Positions 25,437-34,602 are shown, counted from the stretch's first letter. The stretch is 64,000 bases of DNA from Nocardioides daejeonensis (GCF_003194585.1 NZ_QHKZ01000004.1:186001-250000), one strand, 5' to 3'. Made by a program: numbers and translations. Notes: generated by a model from the sequence alone, not told the origin.

Positions 25437-26278
25437 CTGCATTGCAAGAAGTGATTCAGGTGCCGCCGACTGGCAAGAAGGTGCGCCGCCGGCGTCCGTC
25501 GCAGTCGGCGCATCGATGGGTATTACTCGCAGTCGTGATCGCGCTGTTGGTGGCCTGGGAAGCTGTCTCGCGTCTCGAGTGGGTCAACCCGATGTTCGTT
25601 TCGCGACCGACGGACATCTTCGCTGCGATCCCCGACGTCCTCGGCGACGAGAAGGCGGTGGACGCACTCACGACGACCGGTACCTCAATCTGGTGGGCGA
25701 TCGTCTATGCGGTGATCATCGGGATAGTCGGAGGTTACCTGCTCGGTTCGGTTCAGGTGCTGCGTGATGCCTTCTACGGTCCGGTGAACTTCATCATCGG
25801 TATCCCGAAGTCGATCTTCATCCCGATCTTCCTCCTTGCCTTCGGGATCAACACGCAGACTGCCATCTATTACGGCGCCTTCTCCGGAATCTTCTACGTG
25901 ATGATCAACGTGGTCGGGGGCCTGGACCTTGTCGAGGACCGCCACATGATGGTGGCGCGCGCCTACGGCGCATCCTGGTGGTACCGAGTGCGTGACATCG
26001 TGTTGCCTGCCTCGACGCCCGGAGTCTTCGCCGGCATCTGGTACGGCATCAAGAACGGCCTCCAGGGCGTGCTCATCTTCGAGCTCTTCATCTCGGTCGG
26101 CGGCCTGGGCTCTCTGATCAAGACTTATACGAACCGGCTGGAGATCGATCGCGTGTTCGTCGTCGTCCTTGGTATCGCTGTCATCTCGATCGTGCTGGGC
26201 GAGATCTGGAGCGCCATCGAGCGGAGACTCAGCCGCTGGCGTCCGTCCTCCACCGCCAACGCCGATACCGGCGTCTGA
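25433..26278 (+). CDS. ABC transporter permease, SsuC/TauC-like (first)
   Basis: A 281-residue inner-membrane subunit starting at a GTG that overlaps the previous stop. Six transmembrane helices are apparent after a basic N-terminus (KKVRRRRPS). The EAA loop that contacts the ATPase is ARAYGASWWYRVRDIVLPAS. It belongs to the permease family of nitrate, sulfonate and taurine importers and of aromatic-acid or pyrimidine NMT1-type systems. It should pair with the second permease (27099), the ATPase and the lipoprotein at 28698. Confidence 0.9.
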   Translation: MTALQEVIQVPPTGKKVRRRRPSQSAHRWVLLAVVIALLVAWEAVSRLEWVNPMFVSRPTDIFAAIPDVLGDEKAVDALTTTGTSIWWAIVYAVIIGIVGGYLLGSVQVLRDAFYGPVNFIIGIPKSIFIPIFLLAFGINTQTAIYYGAFSGIFYVMINVVGGLDLVEDRHMMVARAYGASWWYRVRDIVLPASTPGVFAGIWYGIKNGLQGVLIFELFISVGGLGSLIKTYTNRLEIDRVFVVVLGIAVISIVLGEIWSAIERRLSRWRPSSTANADTGV

Positions 26279-26319
26279 CCCGGCATCCGACCCACGTCCT
26301 TCATCACCAGGAGTAACTG

Positions 26320-27102
26320 ATGGCTCTCCAAGCCAAGAATCTCGAAGTCACCTACCGGACTGCGGGCGGGCGCTCTGTGCCTGCGCTGACCGACATCAAC
26401 CTTGAGATCGCCGACCGCGAGTTTGTCACCATCATCGGACCGAGTGGCTGCGGTAAGTCGACGCTGTTGAAGTGCTTCGGGGGCCTCCTATCCCCGTCGA
26501 GGGGCGAGGTGACTGTCAACGGCCAGCCGGTCACCGAACCGGACCCGAACCGGGCTGCCTTTGTTTTCCAGGACTACACCTTGCTGCCCTGGAAGAACGT
26601 GCTGGACAACGCCGCCGTTGGGCTCCACTTCGCTGGCAGGTCCAAGGCTGAAGGCCGGGCGAAGGGCCAAGAGATGTTGGAACTCGTCGGCCTTGACGAG
26701 TTCGCCAAACAGTTTCCCCGCGAACTGTCGGGTGGCATGCAGCAGCGGGTCGCCGTCGCACGGGCGATGGCCATGGATCCGGACATCTTGTTGATGGACG
26801 AGCCCTTCGGGGCTTTGGACGAGCAAACCCGACAGAAGTTGGGATCCGAAATGGGGCGGATCCTCACTGAGACCGAGCGTTCTGTGGTGATGGTGACACA
26901 CAGTCTCGATGAGGCGGTCTTCTGGGCTGACCGGATCATCGTGCTTAGCGCGCGCCCCGGTCGGATTGCGAAGGAGATCGAGGTCAAGGCTCCGCGTCCT
27001 CGTTCGTTGTCTTTCATCGGAACGGATGAGTTCGCGTTGATCCGGGCTGAACTCTTCCGGCTGCTCGAGGTCCCCAGCGCCATGGCCGAAGCGAGTCAGT
27101 GA
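26320..27102 (+). CDS. ABC transporter ATPase, SsuB/TauB-like
   Basis: A 260-residue ATP-hydrolysing subunit. Walker A GPSGCGKST is near residue 42, Q-loop FVFQDYTLLPW, signature LSGGMQQRVAVARA, Walker B ILLMDEPFGALDE, and H-loop VTHSLDEA. GGAG lies upstream of ATG 26320. The protein overlaps the second permease gene. It powers the importer encoded by this operon, consistent with uptake of a small organic anion. Confidence 0.93.
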   Translation: MALQAKNLEVTYRTAGGRSVPALTDINLEIADREFVTIIGPSGCGKSTLLKCFGGLLSPSRGEVTVNGQPVTEPDPNRAAFVFQDYTLLPWKNVLDNAAVGLHFAGRSKAEGRAKGQEMLELVGLDEFAKQFPRELSGGMQQRVAVARAMAMDPDILLMDEPFGALDEQTRQKLGSEMGRILTETERSVVMVTHSLDEAVFWADRIIVLSARPGRIAKEIEVKAPRPRSLSFIGTDEFALIRAELFRLLEVPSAMAEASQ

Positions 27103-27890
27103 TGTCTGCGACTTCGACCCAAGCGGTCAGGGGGACCGCGAGAAGGATCAAGGCGAACGTCCTTCGGCTGGCCGCGCTGATCGCGCTCTTCGCTGTCTGG
27201 GGATACGCCCAAGGGCCCGGAGGCGCTTCGACGCTGATCGTGCCGAAGATCGGTGATGTCTTCGACGAGTTCCTGCAGTTCCTCGAGAACAGGGCGGTCT
27301 ATGACGCACTGTGGGTCACGCTCACCGAACTGGTGATCTCGTTGGTCATCGCTGCGCTGAGTGCATTCGTTGTGGCTTTCTGGGCGGCCCGCACCGACCT
27401 GCGTGCCAAGGTGATCGAGCCTCTCCTTGTGTGGGGATACCTCGTCCCCCACATCCTCTTCTACCCGCTCATCATCTTGTGGCTGGGGGTAGGGATGTCC
27501 TCCAAGATCGCCTACGCAACTTCGTCCGCGTTCTTCCCGATCGCCTTCAACTGCTTGCGCGCCTTCCGCGGTGTCGACCCCAAGTACGTCTCGGTTGGCC
27601 GCGCCTACGGGGCGTCCAAGCGTCAGATGGACTGGCAAATCAAGTTCAGGGCGGCTGTCCCTATGGCTGCTGCCGGGTTACGGATCGGATGTGCGCTCAC
27701 GCTCGTCACCGTGTTGGTGGCTGAGATGCTCAGCGCCACCAATGGCCTGGGCTACCTGCTGAAGTTCTACTCGCAGTCGTTCAACACGGCGCGTTCCTAC
27801 GCGATCATCCTGGTCATCCTGCTCGTGGTCGGCATCTTCCATCTCCTGATCTCGAAACTGCTCCCCAAGAACATGGAGGGCCAGGCATGA
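27099..27890 (+). CDS. ABC transporter permease, SsuC/TauC-like (second)
   Basis: A 263-residue membrane protein from GTG 27099, or 262 from the adjacent ATG 27102; both overlap the ATPase stop. Six helices and an EAA loop, GRAYGASKRQMDWQIKFRAA, are visible. It differs clearly from the first permease, so the importer is a heterodimeric-permease type. Its stop overlaps the next hydrolase gene by ATGA. Confidence 0.9.
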   Translation: MMSATSTQAVRGTARRIKANVLRLAALIALFAVWGYAQGPGGASTLIVPKIGDVFDEFLQFLENRAVYDALWVTLTELVISLVIAALSAFVVAFWAARTDLRAKVIEPLLVWGYLVPHILFYPLIILWLGVGMSSKIAYATSSAFFPIAFNCLRAFRGVDPKYVSVGRAYGASKRQMDWQIKFRAAVPMAAAGLRIGCALTLVTVLVAEMLSATNGLGYLLKFYSQSFNTARSYAIILVILLVVGIFHLLISKLLPKNMEGQA

Positions 27891-28609
27891 ACGCCCTTAA
27901 TGCTGCCGACCCCGGCGTCGTCGAACTGCCGGGCGCCGAGTTCCTCACCGACGAGGAGCGAGCGGCCCTCGCAAGCGCTGGGTACGGGCGTTCGATGGGC
28001 ATCGGCGCGCGACCTGCGTTGCTGGTGGTCGACGTCACCTATGCGTTTTGTGGGCATCGGGGCTCCTCGCTGGCGGAGGCGGTCAGCGCCTACCCGCTGG
28101 CCTGCGGTCCGGCTGCCTGGGAGGCGATACCCACGCTGGCGGGTCTCGTCGACGCCGCGCGGCACAGTGACGTGCCCGTCTTCTTCACCCGCGGTGCGCC
28201 TTCCATCACAGCGAGTCGCTGGAGCGACAAGAACGCTCGGCACGACGATGCTCCGCGAGCGGATGCGCGAGACATTGTGCAGGAGTGCGGCTTCCGGGAG
28301 CAGTCCGACGTCCTGCTTGAGAAGGAGGGGCCGAGCGCGTTTTTCGGCACGCCGCTGACGCGCCATCTGATCGGGCTCGGCGTCGATTCGGTGGTCGTTG
28401 CGGGCACCACGACGAGTGGCTGCGTACGCGCAACGGTCGTCGACGCATTCACCCATAACTTCAAAGTCGCGGTCGCCGCCGATGCCTGCTTCGACCGGGT
28501 GGGTGCGTCCCACCGGATGTCGCTCTTCGACATGGGCCTGAAGTACGCCGACGTGCTCTCTTCAGCGAGGCTGATCCAGTTGCTCGGGGGAGAGGGGGGC
28601 GCGAGCTGA
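27887..28609 (+). CDS. Isochorismatase-like cysteine hydrolase (second copy)
   Basis: A 240-residue enzyme with the same superfamily triad: Asp in LLVVDVTYAF, Lys in EKEGPSAFFG, Cys in TTTSGCVRATVVDA. The longer N-terminus (30 residues before the first strand) and the TTTSGCVRA box resemble N-carbamoylsarcosine or maleamate-type amidohydrolases more than nicotinamidase. It shares little with the copy at 24789, so the two probably act on different amides, perhaps in succession. It is embedded in the importer operon. Confidence 0.85.
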   Translation: MNALNAADPGVVELPGAEFLTDEERAALASAGYGRSMGIGARPALLVVDVTYAFCGHRGSSLAEAVSAYPLACGPAAWEAIPTLAGLVDAARHSDVPVFFTRGAPSITASRWSDKNARHDDAPRADARDIVQECGFREQSDVLLEKEGPSAFFGTPLTRHLIGLGVDSVVVAGTTTSGCVRATVVDAFTHNFKVAVAADACFDRVGASHRMSLFDMGLKYADVLSSARLIQLLGGEGGAS

Positions 28610-28697
28610 GTCGCGCCGGGTCGGCTGATCGGACCCGGACCTCCCGGCTGACTCTGGCCGGCTACCTAGCACAACGCTTGATTGAGAGGAAATTCCA

Positions 28698-29660
28698 GTG
28701 CGCGGATACAAGACGAAGCTCGGAGTCCTGGCGATAGCCGGCGCGATGATGCTCGCTGCGTGTGGTGGCGGTGACGACGAGAGCGATGGTGCGCTGCGCG
28801 TCATCACCAGCGATGAGTACGACCTGTCCATGATCGGCGCCGAGGCGGCCGACGAGCTTGGCCTCTTCGAGAAGAGTGGGCTGGATGTCAAGCTGACGGT
28901 CAGTCAGGACGCCGCGCAGGCCCTGGCTTCCGGCGACGCAGACATCGCGATCGCCTCGCCCAACCGCTTCATCGGTGCCATCGAGCAGGGATTGCCCGCC
29001 AAGATCGTCGGACCAACCATCGATATCTGGGGCCAGTACATCATCGTCCGGAAGAACCTCGGCATCGACAAGGTCGAGGACTGGAAGGGTGGAAAGATCG
29101 GCGTCTCGAGCTTCGGGTCGGCCGGTCACTACTCCGGAGTGAAGCTTGCCCAGACACTCGGCTGGTCGAAGAGCGACTACGAGATCGTGCCGGTCGGTGA
29201 TCTGAACGGTCTCATGGCCGCTTTGCGCAGTGGCAGCATTGACGGGTTCATGTGGTCGGCGCAGGCTGCCTTCACATTGGAGCACGAGGGCGCGGCTCAC
29301 ATCTTGGGCAACGTCGGCGAGACCATCGGGCCGAACCCGCTAGACGTGATCACGGTGACTGACAAGGCTCTTAAGGAACGCCCCGAGGACATCAAGCAGT
29401 TCTGTGCGGATTACTACGAGGCGCAGAAGATGTTCAAGGAGGACGAACAGCTCGCCACCGACACGTTCAAGAAGTGGGGTAAAGATAGCGAAGTCATGCC
29501 TGACATCCTCGACTCCGGCCTGCCGGTGCTGTCGACCAGTAGTGAGATCACTCCGGAGATGATCGCCAACATGGCAGACGCGACGACCTTCACCATCGAC
29601 GGTTCGAAGATCACACCCGACGATGTGGCCAAGATGTACGTCGACTGCAGCACGCTGTGA
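28698..29660 (+). CDS. ABC transporter substrate-binding lipoprotein (NMT1/TauA-like)
   Basis: A 320-residue lipoprotein from GTG 28698 after GAGAGGAA. The signal peptide ends in lipobox LAAC with Cys22 as the acylated residue, then GGGDDESDG. The mature part has the NMT1/THI5-like two-lobe pattern: LGLFEKSGLDVKLTV, GDADIAIASPNRFIGAIEQG, GVSSFGSAGHYSGVKLA. It should capture the ligand outside the membrane for the two permeases. Binding proteins of this family take riboflavin/pyrimidine precursors, sulfonates and aromatic acids; the ligand here is presumed to be the pathway substrate. Confidence 0.9.
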   Translation: MRGYKTKLGVLAIAGAMMLAACGGGDDESDGALRVITSDEYDLSMIGAEAADELGLFEKSGLDVKLTVSQDAAQALASGDADIAIASPNRFIGAIEQGLPAKIVGPTIDIWGQYIIVRKNLGIDKVEDWKGGKIGVSSFGSAGHYSGVKLAQTLGWSKSDYEIVPVGDLNGLMAALRSGSIDGFMWSAQAAFTLEHEGAAHILGNVGETIGPNPLDVITVTDKALKERPEDIKQFCADYYEAQKMFKEDEQLATDTFKKWGKDSEVMPDILDSGLPVLSTSSEITPEMIANMADATTFTIDGSKITPDDVAKMYVDCSTL

Positions 29661-29763
29661 TGGCGATGTGACCTGGCAGCGGACTGGGCCTTTCGAAAGA
29701 GGGGCTCGGTCCGCTGCGGCACGCTCATCGGTTCGCTCTTGGAAGACAGTCTGGAAGATCTGC

Positions 29764-30222
29764 ATGGAAACTGAGTTCACCCTCAACGGACACGCCGAGG
29801 TCGTTGACGCGCCCGATCACGAACTACTTATCGACACCCTGCGGGCTCGGATGCGTCTGACAGGGACGAAACGGTCGTGCGACGTGGAGATCTGCGGTGC
29901 GTGCACAGTCCTTCGTGACGGTCAGGCGATTAGTGCATGCACCACGCTGACTGCGGATGTCGACGGTGCCGACGTGGTGACCGTCGAAGGCCTGGCGGAC
30001 GGCGATGAGCTGCATCCGGTACAGCAGGCGTTCGTCGATCACAGTGCTGCGCAGTGTGGTTTCTGCACCCCAGGCATGGTCATGAGTGTGGTGGCTTTGT
30101 GCTTGGAGTATCCCGACGCTGATGAGGAGCGGATCAAGGAGTACCTCTCCAGCACGCTCTGTAGGTGCACCGGCTACGTGAAGATCATCGAGGCGGCCCA
30201 ACAGGCCTTGGAGCAGATGTGA
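29764..30222 (+). CDS. Molybdenum hydroxylase, [2Fe-2S] small subunit (CoxS/NdhS-like)
   Basis: A 152-residue iron-sulfur subunit. The N-terminal plant-type cluster is bound by CDVEICGACTVL plus a later Cys (ISACTTL). The C-terminal cluster unique to this superfamily is bound by CGFCTPGM and CRCTGY. ATG 29764 is chosen because it begins a normal METEFTLNG strand; the upstream frame is not coding-like. It overlaps the large-subunit gene by one base. It passes electrons from the molybdopterin site to FAD. Confidence 0.93.
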   Translation: METEFTLNGHAEVVDAPDHELLIDTLRARMRLTGTKRSCDVEICGACTVLRDGQAISACTTLTADVDGADVVTVEGLADGDELHPVQQAFVDHSAAQCGFCTPGMVMSVVALCLEYPDADEERIKEYLSSTLCRCTGYVKIIEAAQQALEQM

Positions 30223-32495
30223 TGGGACCGAACGAGGCTGGCCAGCGGCGTCAACGTAAGGACATCATCGACAAGGTCACTGGACGGGCGCGTTACACCA
30301 GTGATCTCGAGGTGCCGGGCATGGCCTTTGCGCGGCTGGTGCGCAGCAAGGTCGCCCACGGCGCTATTAGGAACATCGACACCTCTGCGGCTCTCGCTCT
30401 GCCGGGCGTGGTCTGTGTGGTGACCGCCAAGGACTTCGAACATCTCGATATGTACTACGGCGAGTCGGTCCTGGACCAACCCTTCCTCTCCGTTGATCGG
30501 GTCCGTTACATCGGCGAACCGTTCGCCGGTGTCGTCGCTGAGACGCAAGAGATCGCGGACCGGGCGGCAGAGCTGGTCAGGCTCGAGGTCGAAGAACTCC
30601 CGATCCTCGAGAATGCGGCGGCGGCGATGCATGCCGAAACGCTCATCCACCCAGAGCGCCCCGCGGACCCGGAGCTCGCCAACGTGTGCAGTCGATCGGT
30701 CTTCGAGTACGGCGACGTCGACCGAGCGCTGGCAGAGGCCGTGTATGTCCACGAAGCGACTTACACGTTCCCAGCCGTGTATCACTACGCGATGGAGCCC
30801 CATGCTTACCTCGCTGAATGGACGAGCGCCGGACTCGACATGTGGGCAGGCACTCAGCAGCCACACAAGGTGCGGGCTGATCTGGCCCGCATCTTCGGCG
30901 TGCCCCACAACCAGGTGAGGGTCCGCGTGCCGTACGTCGGCGGCGGGTACGGGTCGAAGGGCCAGGCTAAGTACGAACCCGTGACGGCTGCGATGGCACT
31001 GGTGGCGCAGCGGCCAGTGCGGCTGGTCAACAGCATCAACGAGTCTTTCCACACTGTCATCAGGCACGCCGCGGTCGTGACAATGCGGACCGGCATCGGC
31101 GCCGACGGGCGAATAATCGCGCGCGACTCGCAGGTTGTATATGACACGGGAGCCTACGCAGACAAGGGCCCTCGGGTTGCTCGCAAGGGTGCCTATCGTT
31201 CGGCTGGGCCCTACTCGATCCCGAACAGCAGGGCGGTGGGGATCGCTGTCTACAGCAACCGGGTCCCCGCCGGCGCGTTCCGAGGTTTCTCGACGCCGCA
31301 GGTGGTCTGGGCCGGCGAGTCGGCGGTCGATGAGATCGCTCGTCACCTCAAGATGAGCCCGCTGGAGTATCGCAAGCGGTTCCTTACTGAGCGAGGTGAG
31401 CCGTTCCTCGGTGACGACGCGCCGATGGATGCCGACCTGCCGCAGGGCCTGCAGTTGGCGGCCGACGCGATCGGCTGGGACCAGCCACGGCCGCCGGGAC
31501 GCGGGCGCGGCGTCGGTTCCGGCGTCAAGGACGGCGGCGGTGGGGCCGCTCGGGTCGAAGCCGAGGTTCACCTACACCGTGACGGATCGGTCGAGGTGGT
31601 TGCCTCGACCATTGAGTTGGGCCAGGGGCCCCAGACCGCGTACGCGCAGATCGCGGCCGATGGGCTGCGCGCGCGCTTCGAGGACGTTCGGGTCCGCGCG
31701 GTCGATACTTGGGGCCAGCGCTTCGATCCGGGCACGAACGCCAGCAGGTCGACGATCTCCGTCGGGAGCGCGGTCTACGACGCCGCCTGTCAGGTCTATG
31801 CCCAGGTGTGCGATGCCGCCGAACAGGTGATGGGCACTAGCCAGGATCTTCGGTTGGACGGTCCGGACGTGGTGGCTGGCGGGCAGCGCAAGCCCTTCGT
31901 CGAGGTGCTCGCCGAGGTTCGTCGGTTGCAGCCGGATTGGCTCGGTTCGGTCTCGGCCATCGGGGTGCAGGACACGACGAAGGGCGACGGCCCACTTGGC
32001 TACTCCAGTTCGTTCTACGAGGTCGGACACTCTGCAGTGGAGGTCGAGGTCGATCCTGAGACCGGAGTGCTGACCTTGGTCAAGTGTGCTTCGGTCGCTG
32101 ACGTTGGCTTCGCGATCAACCCCGAAGGGTGTGAGGGGCAGGACGAGGGTTCAACGGTCATGGGGCTGGGACACACTCTCTACGAGGAGCTCGAGTTCAA
32201 TGGGCCTGAGTTGATCAACCCGAGCTTGGTGGACTACCGCGTGCCACGTGCTGAAGATCTGCCCCATGACTTCCACACCATCCTGCTCGAGAATCGGGAT
32301 GGCCCCGGTCCCTTCGGTTCCAAGGGTGCCGGTGAGGGGGGCACGCTCGGGATTGCGCCCGCAGTGGCCAACGCCCTTGAGGATGCCACCGGTGTGCGGA
32401 TCAGAGACCTGCCGCTGACACCCGAACGCGTATGGCGGGCCCTACGGGCTCATGAAGAAGCACAGCAGTTGAACATAGCGGAGGACCGGTCGTGA
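30222..32495 (+). CDS. Molybdenum hydroxylase, molybdopterin-binding large subunit
   Basis: A 757-residue catalytic subunit of the xanthine dehydrogenase/aldehyde oxidase superfamily. It hydroxylates a carbon next to a ring nitrogen or oxidises an aldehyde. Molybdopterin-cytosine-dinucleotide motifs are GGGYGSKGQAKYEP, PAGAFRGFSTPQ and ELGQGPQTAYAQ. The catalytic Glu is near residue 705 in SKGAGEGGTLG. The CO dehydrogenase loop AYRCSFR is absent, so it is not a CO dehydrogenase. Gene order S-L-M with CoxG nearby, plus hydrolases for amides and lactams, points to an N-heteroaromatic hydroxylase. Confidence 0.92.
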   Translation: MGPNEAGQRRQRKDIIDKVTGRARYTSDLEVPGMAFARLVRSKVAHGAIRNIDTSAALALPGVVCVVTAKDFEHLDMYYGESVLDQPFLSVDRVRYIGEPFAGVVAETQEIADRAAELVRLEVEELPILENAAAAMHAETLIHPERPADPELANVCSRSVFEYGDVDRALAEAVYVHEATYTFPAVYHYAMEPHAYLAEWTSAGLDMWAGTQQPHKVRADLARIFGVPHNQVRVRVPYVGGGYGSKGQAKYEPVTAAMALVAQRPVRLVNSINESFHTVIRHAAVVTMRTGIGADGRIIARDSQVVYDTGAYADKGPRVARKGAYRSAGPYSIPNSRAVGIAVYSNRVPAGAFRGFSTPQVVWAGESAVDEIARHLKMSPLEYRKRFLTERGEPFLGDDAPMDADLPQGLQLAADAIGWDQPRPPGRGRGVGSGVKDGGGGAARVEAEVHLHRDGSVEVVASTIELGQGPQTAYAQIAADGLRARFEDVRVRAVDTWGQRFDPGTNASRSTISVGSAVYDAACQVYAQVCDAAEQVMGTSQDLRLDGPDVVAGGQRKPFVEVLAEVRRLQPDWLGSVSAIGVQDTTKGDGPLGYSSSFYEVGHSAVEVEVDPETGVLTLVKCASVADVGFAINPEGCEGQDEGSTVMGLGHTLYEELEFNGPELINPSLVDYRVPRAEDLPHDFHTILLENRDGPGPFGSKGAGEGGTLGIAPAVANALEDATGVRIRDLPLTPERVWRALRAHEEAQQLNIAEDRS

Positions 32496-33328
32496 GCATG
32501 TCGCCTTTTGAGCTCCACCGGCCGGACGACCTGCTCTCGGCGGTCCGGCTCCTGGAGAAGTACGGTGACGACGCCGTGTTGCACATGGGCGGCACCGAAC
32601 TACTGCTGTTGATGAAGCTCGGCTTCGCCCAACCGGGTCACCTCATAGACGGCAAGCGGATCGCCGATCTCAAGAGGCTGGAGGTCGCTGATGACCGGCT
32701 CACGATCGGGGCGGGGGTCACCCATCGTCGAATCGAACGTCATCGCGATATCGCCCATATGATGCCCGCGCTCGTCTCGTTGGAGAAGGCGGTCGCCAAC
32801 ATCCGTGTTCGCAATGCCGGGACGCTCGGCGGCAACCTTTGCTTCGCAGAGCCGCACTCCGACCCGGCGACCTTGCTGGCGGCGCTGGACGCGACGGTCG
32901 ACCTGGTCGGTCCGCAGGGAGGGAGGACGCTCCCGCTCCGCGAGTTCCTGATCGGCGCGTTTGCGACTGCACTGGCTCCCGCGGAGATCATGACGCGCAT
33001 CACCGTGCCGCTCCCGAGGGTGGGAGCGCGGGTCGGTTATCACCGGCTGGCTCTGAAGGAGCGCCCCACCGTGGCAGCGGCGGTCGTTCTCGACGACAGG
33101 CGTTGCGAGGTGTGGATTGGTGCGCTGACTGCCAAGCCTCTGCCCGTCCCCGAAGCTGCGGCAGTCCTGGCCTCGTCCGCTGGGCGGGACGTGACGGCGG
33201 CGGCCGAAGCGACCCGTGCCGCGGTCCTTGCTGTCGACGCAGGTGAGGGCGACGACTACCGCGCTCAGTTAGCCAGCGTGATGGTCAGGCGTGCGGTCGC
33301 CGACGCCCAGCCCCGACTAGCACTCTGA
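32492..33328 (+). CDS. Molybdenum hydroxylase, FAD-binding medium subunit
   Basis: A 278-residue FAD subunit starting at a GTG that overlaps the large-subunit stop by GTGA. FAD contacts are HMGGTELLLLMKLG near residue 32 and VRNAGTLGGNLCFAEPHSDP near residue 107; the C-terminal CO-dehydrogenase flavoprotein domain follows. The size is normal for the family. It is the last gene of the long operon that starts at 24789 and ends at a strong bidirectional hairpin. Confidence 0.92.
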   Translation: MSMSPFELHRPDDLLSAVRLLEKYGDDAVLHMGGTELLLLMKLGFAQPGHLIDGKRIADLKRLEVADDRLTIGAGVTHRRIERHRDIAHMMPALVSLEKAVANIRVRNAGTLGGNLCFAEPHSDPATLLAALDATVDLVGPQGGRTLPLREFLIGAFATALAPAEIMTRITVPLPRVGARVGYHRLALKERPTVAAAVVLDDRRCEVWIGALTAKPLPVPEAAAVLASSAGRDVTAAAEATRAAVLAVDAGEGDDYRAQLASVMVRRAVADAQPRLAL

Positions 33329-33337
33329 GCGAACCGA

Positions 33338-33394
33338 CTCCGATGAGCACGAGCGGCGCCCCGCTCAGCCTGGCGCGGCTCGTGCGCATCGGAG
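33338..33394. terminator. Large bidirectional hairpin between the hydroxylase operon and the amidohydrolase
   Basis: CTCCGATG-a-GCACGAGC pairs with GCTCGTGC-g-CATCGGAG (8 + 8 bp around one mismatch), and inside it GCGCC pairs with GGCGC. It lies 10 bp after the FAD-subunit stop and 9 bp from the stop of the convergent amidohydrolase, as expected of a shared terminator. Confidence 0.78.
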
Positions 33395-33402
33395 CGGGAT
33401 GC

Positions 33403-34572
33403 TCAGTGGACGGTGGCGCCTACGGTGGGCGGCGGCGTCTGCTCGCTGCGTCCGCTCACGAGGATCTCGCCGTCGACCATCACCAGGCTGATCCCGGGCA
33501 GGTCGCCGAGTTGGAAGCACTCAAGCACATCGGTAGCCCGCGAGCCCGTGATGGGGCCGAGGATCAGCAGGTCTGCCGGCTGGCCCACAGTCAGTACACC
33601 GCCCGGCAACCCATGACGGCGGGCGACATTGCCGGTGCCGGCTGCGATGGCCAGTTCGGGGCTCAGTCCACACACGCTGGCGAGGTAGCCGATGTTGCGC
33701 AGCATCCCACGTGGGATGACGCCGGTACCTCCTGGCGTGTCGGTGCCGAGGGTCAGGCGATGCAACTGGTTGGTGCGCACCAGTTCATCGACAGTGACCT
33801 GGGTGGCCCGATAGTTCATCGAGGAGCACACCTCGACGGTGGCCTCCGGCAGGTCCTGGATGGTGCGGACAATCTCATCGTCGGGCATCGGAATCGGACC
33901 GCCGGAGATGTGCGCGATGACATCCGGCGAAACGGCAGTGACCAGTTCGTGGCCAGCCACCCGGCTAGAGCCGGAGCGCGACACGCCACCGGAGTGCATC
34001 TTCACCGTCATGCGACGTTCATGCGCCCACGTGACGTATTGCTGCGCCTCGCCGTCCTCCAGGTGCGACCAGTCGTAGAAGATGAACTTGAGCTGGGAAA
34101 TGCCGTCGTCGGCCAGGGTGTCGAAATGGGCGTCCGTCAGACCGCGGACCAACAGCAGTGTGCCGGCGTGGACCTTGACCCCCGAGGGCCGATAGCTGCC
34201 GATCGTGCGCTTGGCCAACGTCGCCAGACCTGTCACCAAACGCGGTGTGAGGTCTTCGAACGGAAGCCCGGGGATGTGCAGTTCGCCCGCAGAGACCATC
34301 GACGTCGTGCCGCCGTGCAGGTAATTGCGGACCCAGCCGGTCGAGTTCTGAGCCGGGGTCCACTCGCCAACGGTGGGGTGTACGTGACCATCGATGAGTC
34401 CGGGCATCACCGATTGTCCAGCTGCATCGATCACGATGTCAGCCGCCTCGGCCTGAGCGCCGATCTCGGTGATCACTCCGTCTTCGATGAGCACGGCGGT
34501 GTCCCTGACCGGTGGAACGGCCGGGTCGCCGCTGACTAGTAGCCCGATGTTGGTGATGAGTGTTGTGGACAT
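33403..34572 (-). CDS. Enamidase-like amidohydrolase
   Basis: A 389-residue metal-dependent hydrolase of the amidohydrolase superfamily (ATG 34572 with GAGGGAG upstream; a GTG three bases earlier is possible). Metal ligands are His64-X-His66 (PGLIDGHVHP), His in VKMHSGG, His in IAHISGGP and Asp in GTDTPGGTGVIP. From memory, it shares with enamidase of Eubacterium barkeri (6-oxotetrahydronicotinate hydrolysis) the NIG-x-VSGD start, PSGVKVHAGT, and the GTGVIPRGMLRNI and GDLPGISLVMVDGE segments. The bridging position seems to be Lys (QLKFIF) instead of Glu. Predicted role: opening of a cyclic enamide or lactam from a reduced pyridine ring. Confidence 0.8.
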   Translation of the reverse strand: MSTTLITNIGLLVSGDPAVPPVRDTAVLIEDGVITEIGAQAEAADIVIDAAGQSVMPGLIDGHVHPTVGEWTPAQNSTGWVRNYLHGGTTSMVSAGELHIPGLPFEDLTPRLVTGLATLAKRTIGSYRPSGVKVHAGTLLLVRGLTDAHFDTLADDGISQLKFIFYDWSHLEDGEAQQYVTWAHERRMTVKMHSGGVSRSGSSRVAGHELVTAVSPDVIAHISGGPIPMPDDEIVRTIQDLPEATVEVCSSMNYRATQVTVDELVRTNQLHRLTLGTDTPGGTGVIPRGMLRNIGYLASVCGLSPELAIAAGTGNVARRHGLPGGVLTVGQPADLLILGPITGSRATDVLECFQLGDLPGISLVMVDGEILVSGRSEQTPPPTVGATVH

Positions 34573-34602
34573 CACGTCTCCCTCTTGCTGATCGTCGTGT
34601 TG

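Noticed and set aside
30165..31571. Long minus-strand frame opposite the molybdenum large subunit
   Set aside because: It is antisense to a gene with clear cofactor motifs and shows no domain of its own.
29764..33328. CO dehydrogenase (CoxSLM) because of gene order and nearby CoxG
   Set aside because: The large subunit has AGAFRGFST in place of the AYRCSFR active-site loop of true CO dehydrogenase, and the context is a catabolic pathway.
20545..33328. 2-furoate / furandicarboxylate (Hmf-type) pathway from UbiD plus molybdenum hydroxylase
   Set aside because: No acyl-CoA synthetase for furoate is present in the island, whereas lactam- and amide-directed hydrolases and RidA are, which fits a nitrogen heterocycle better.
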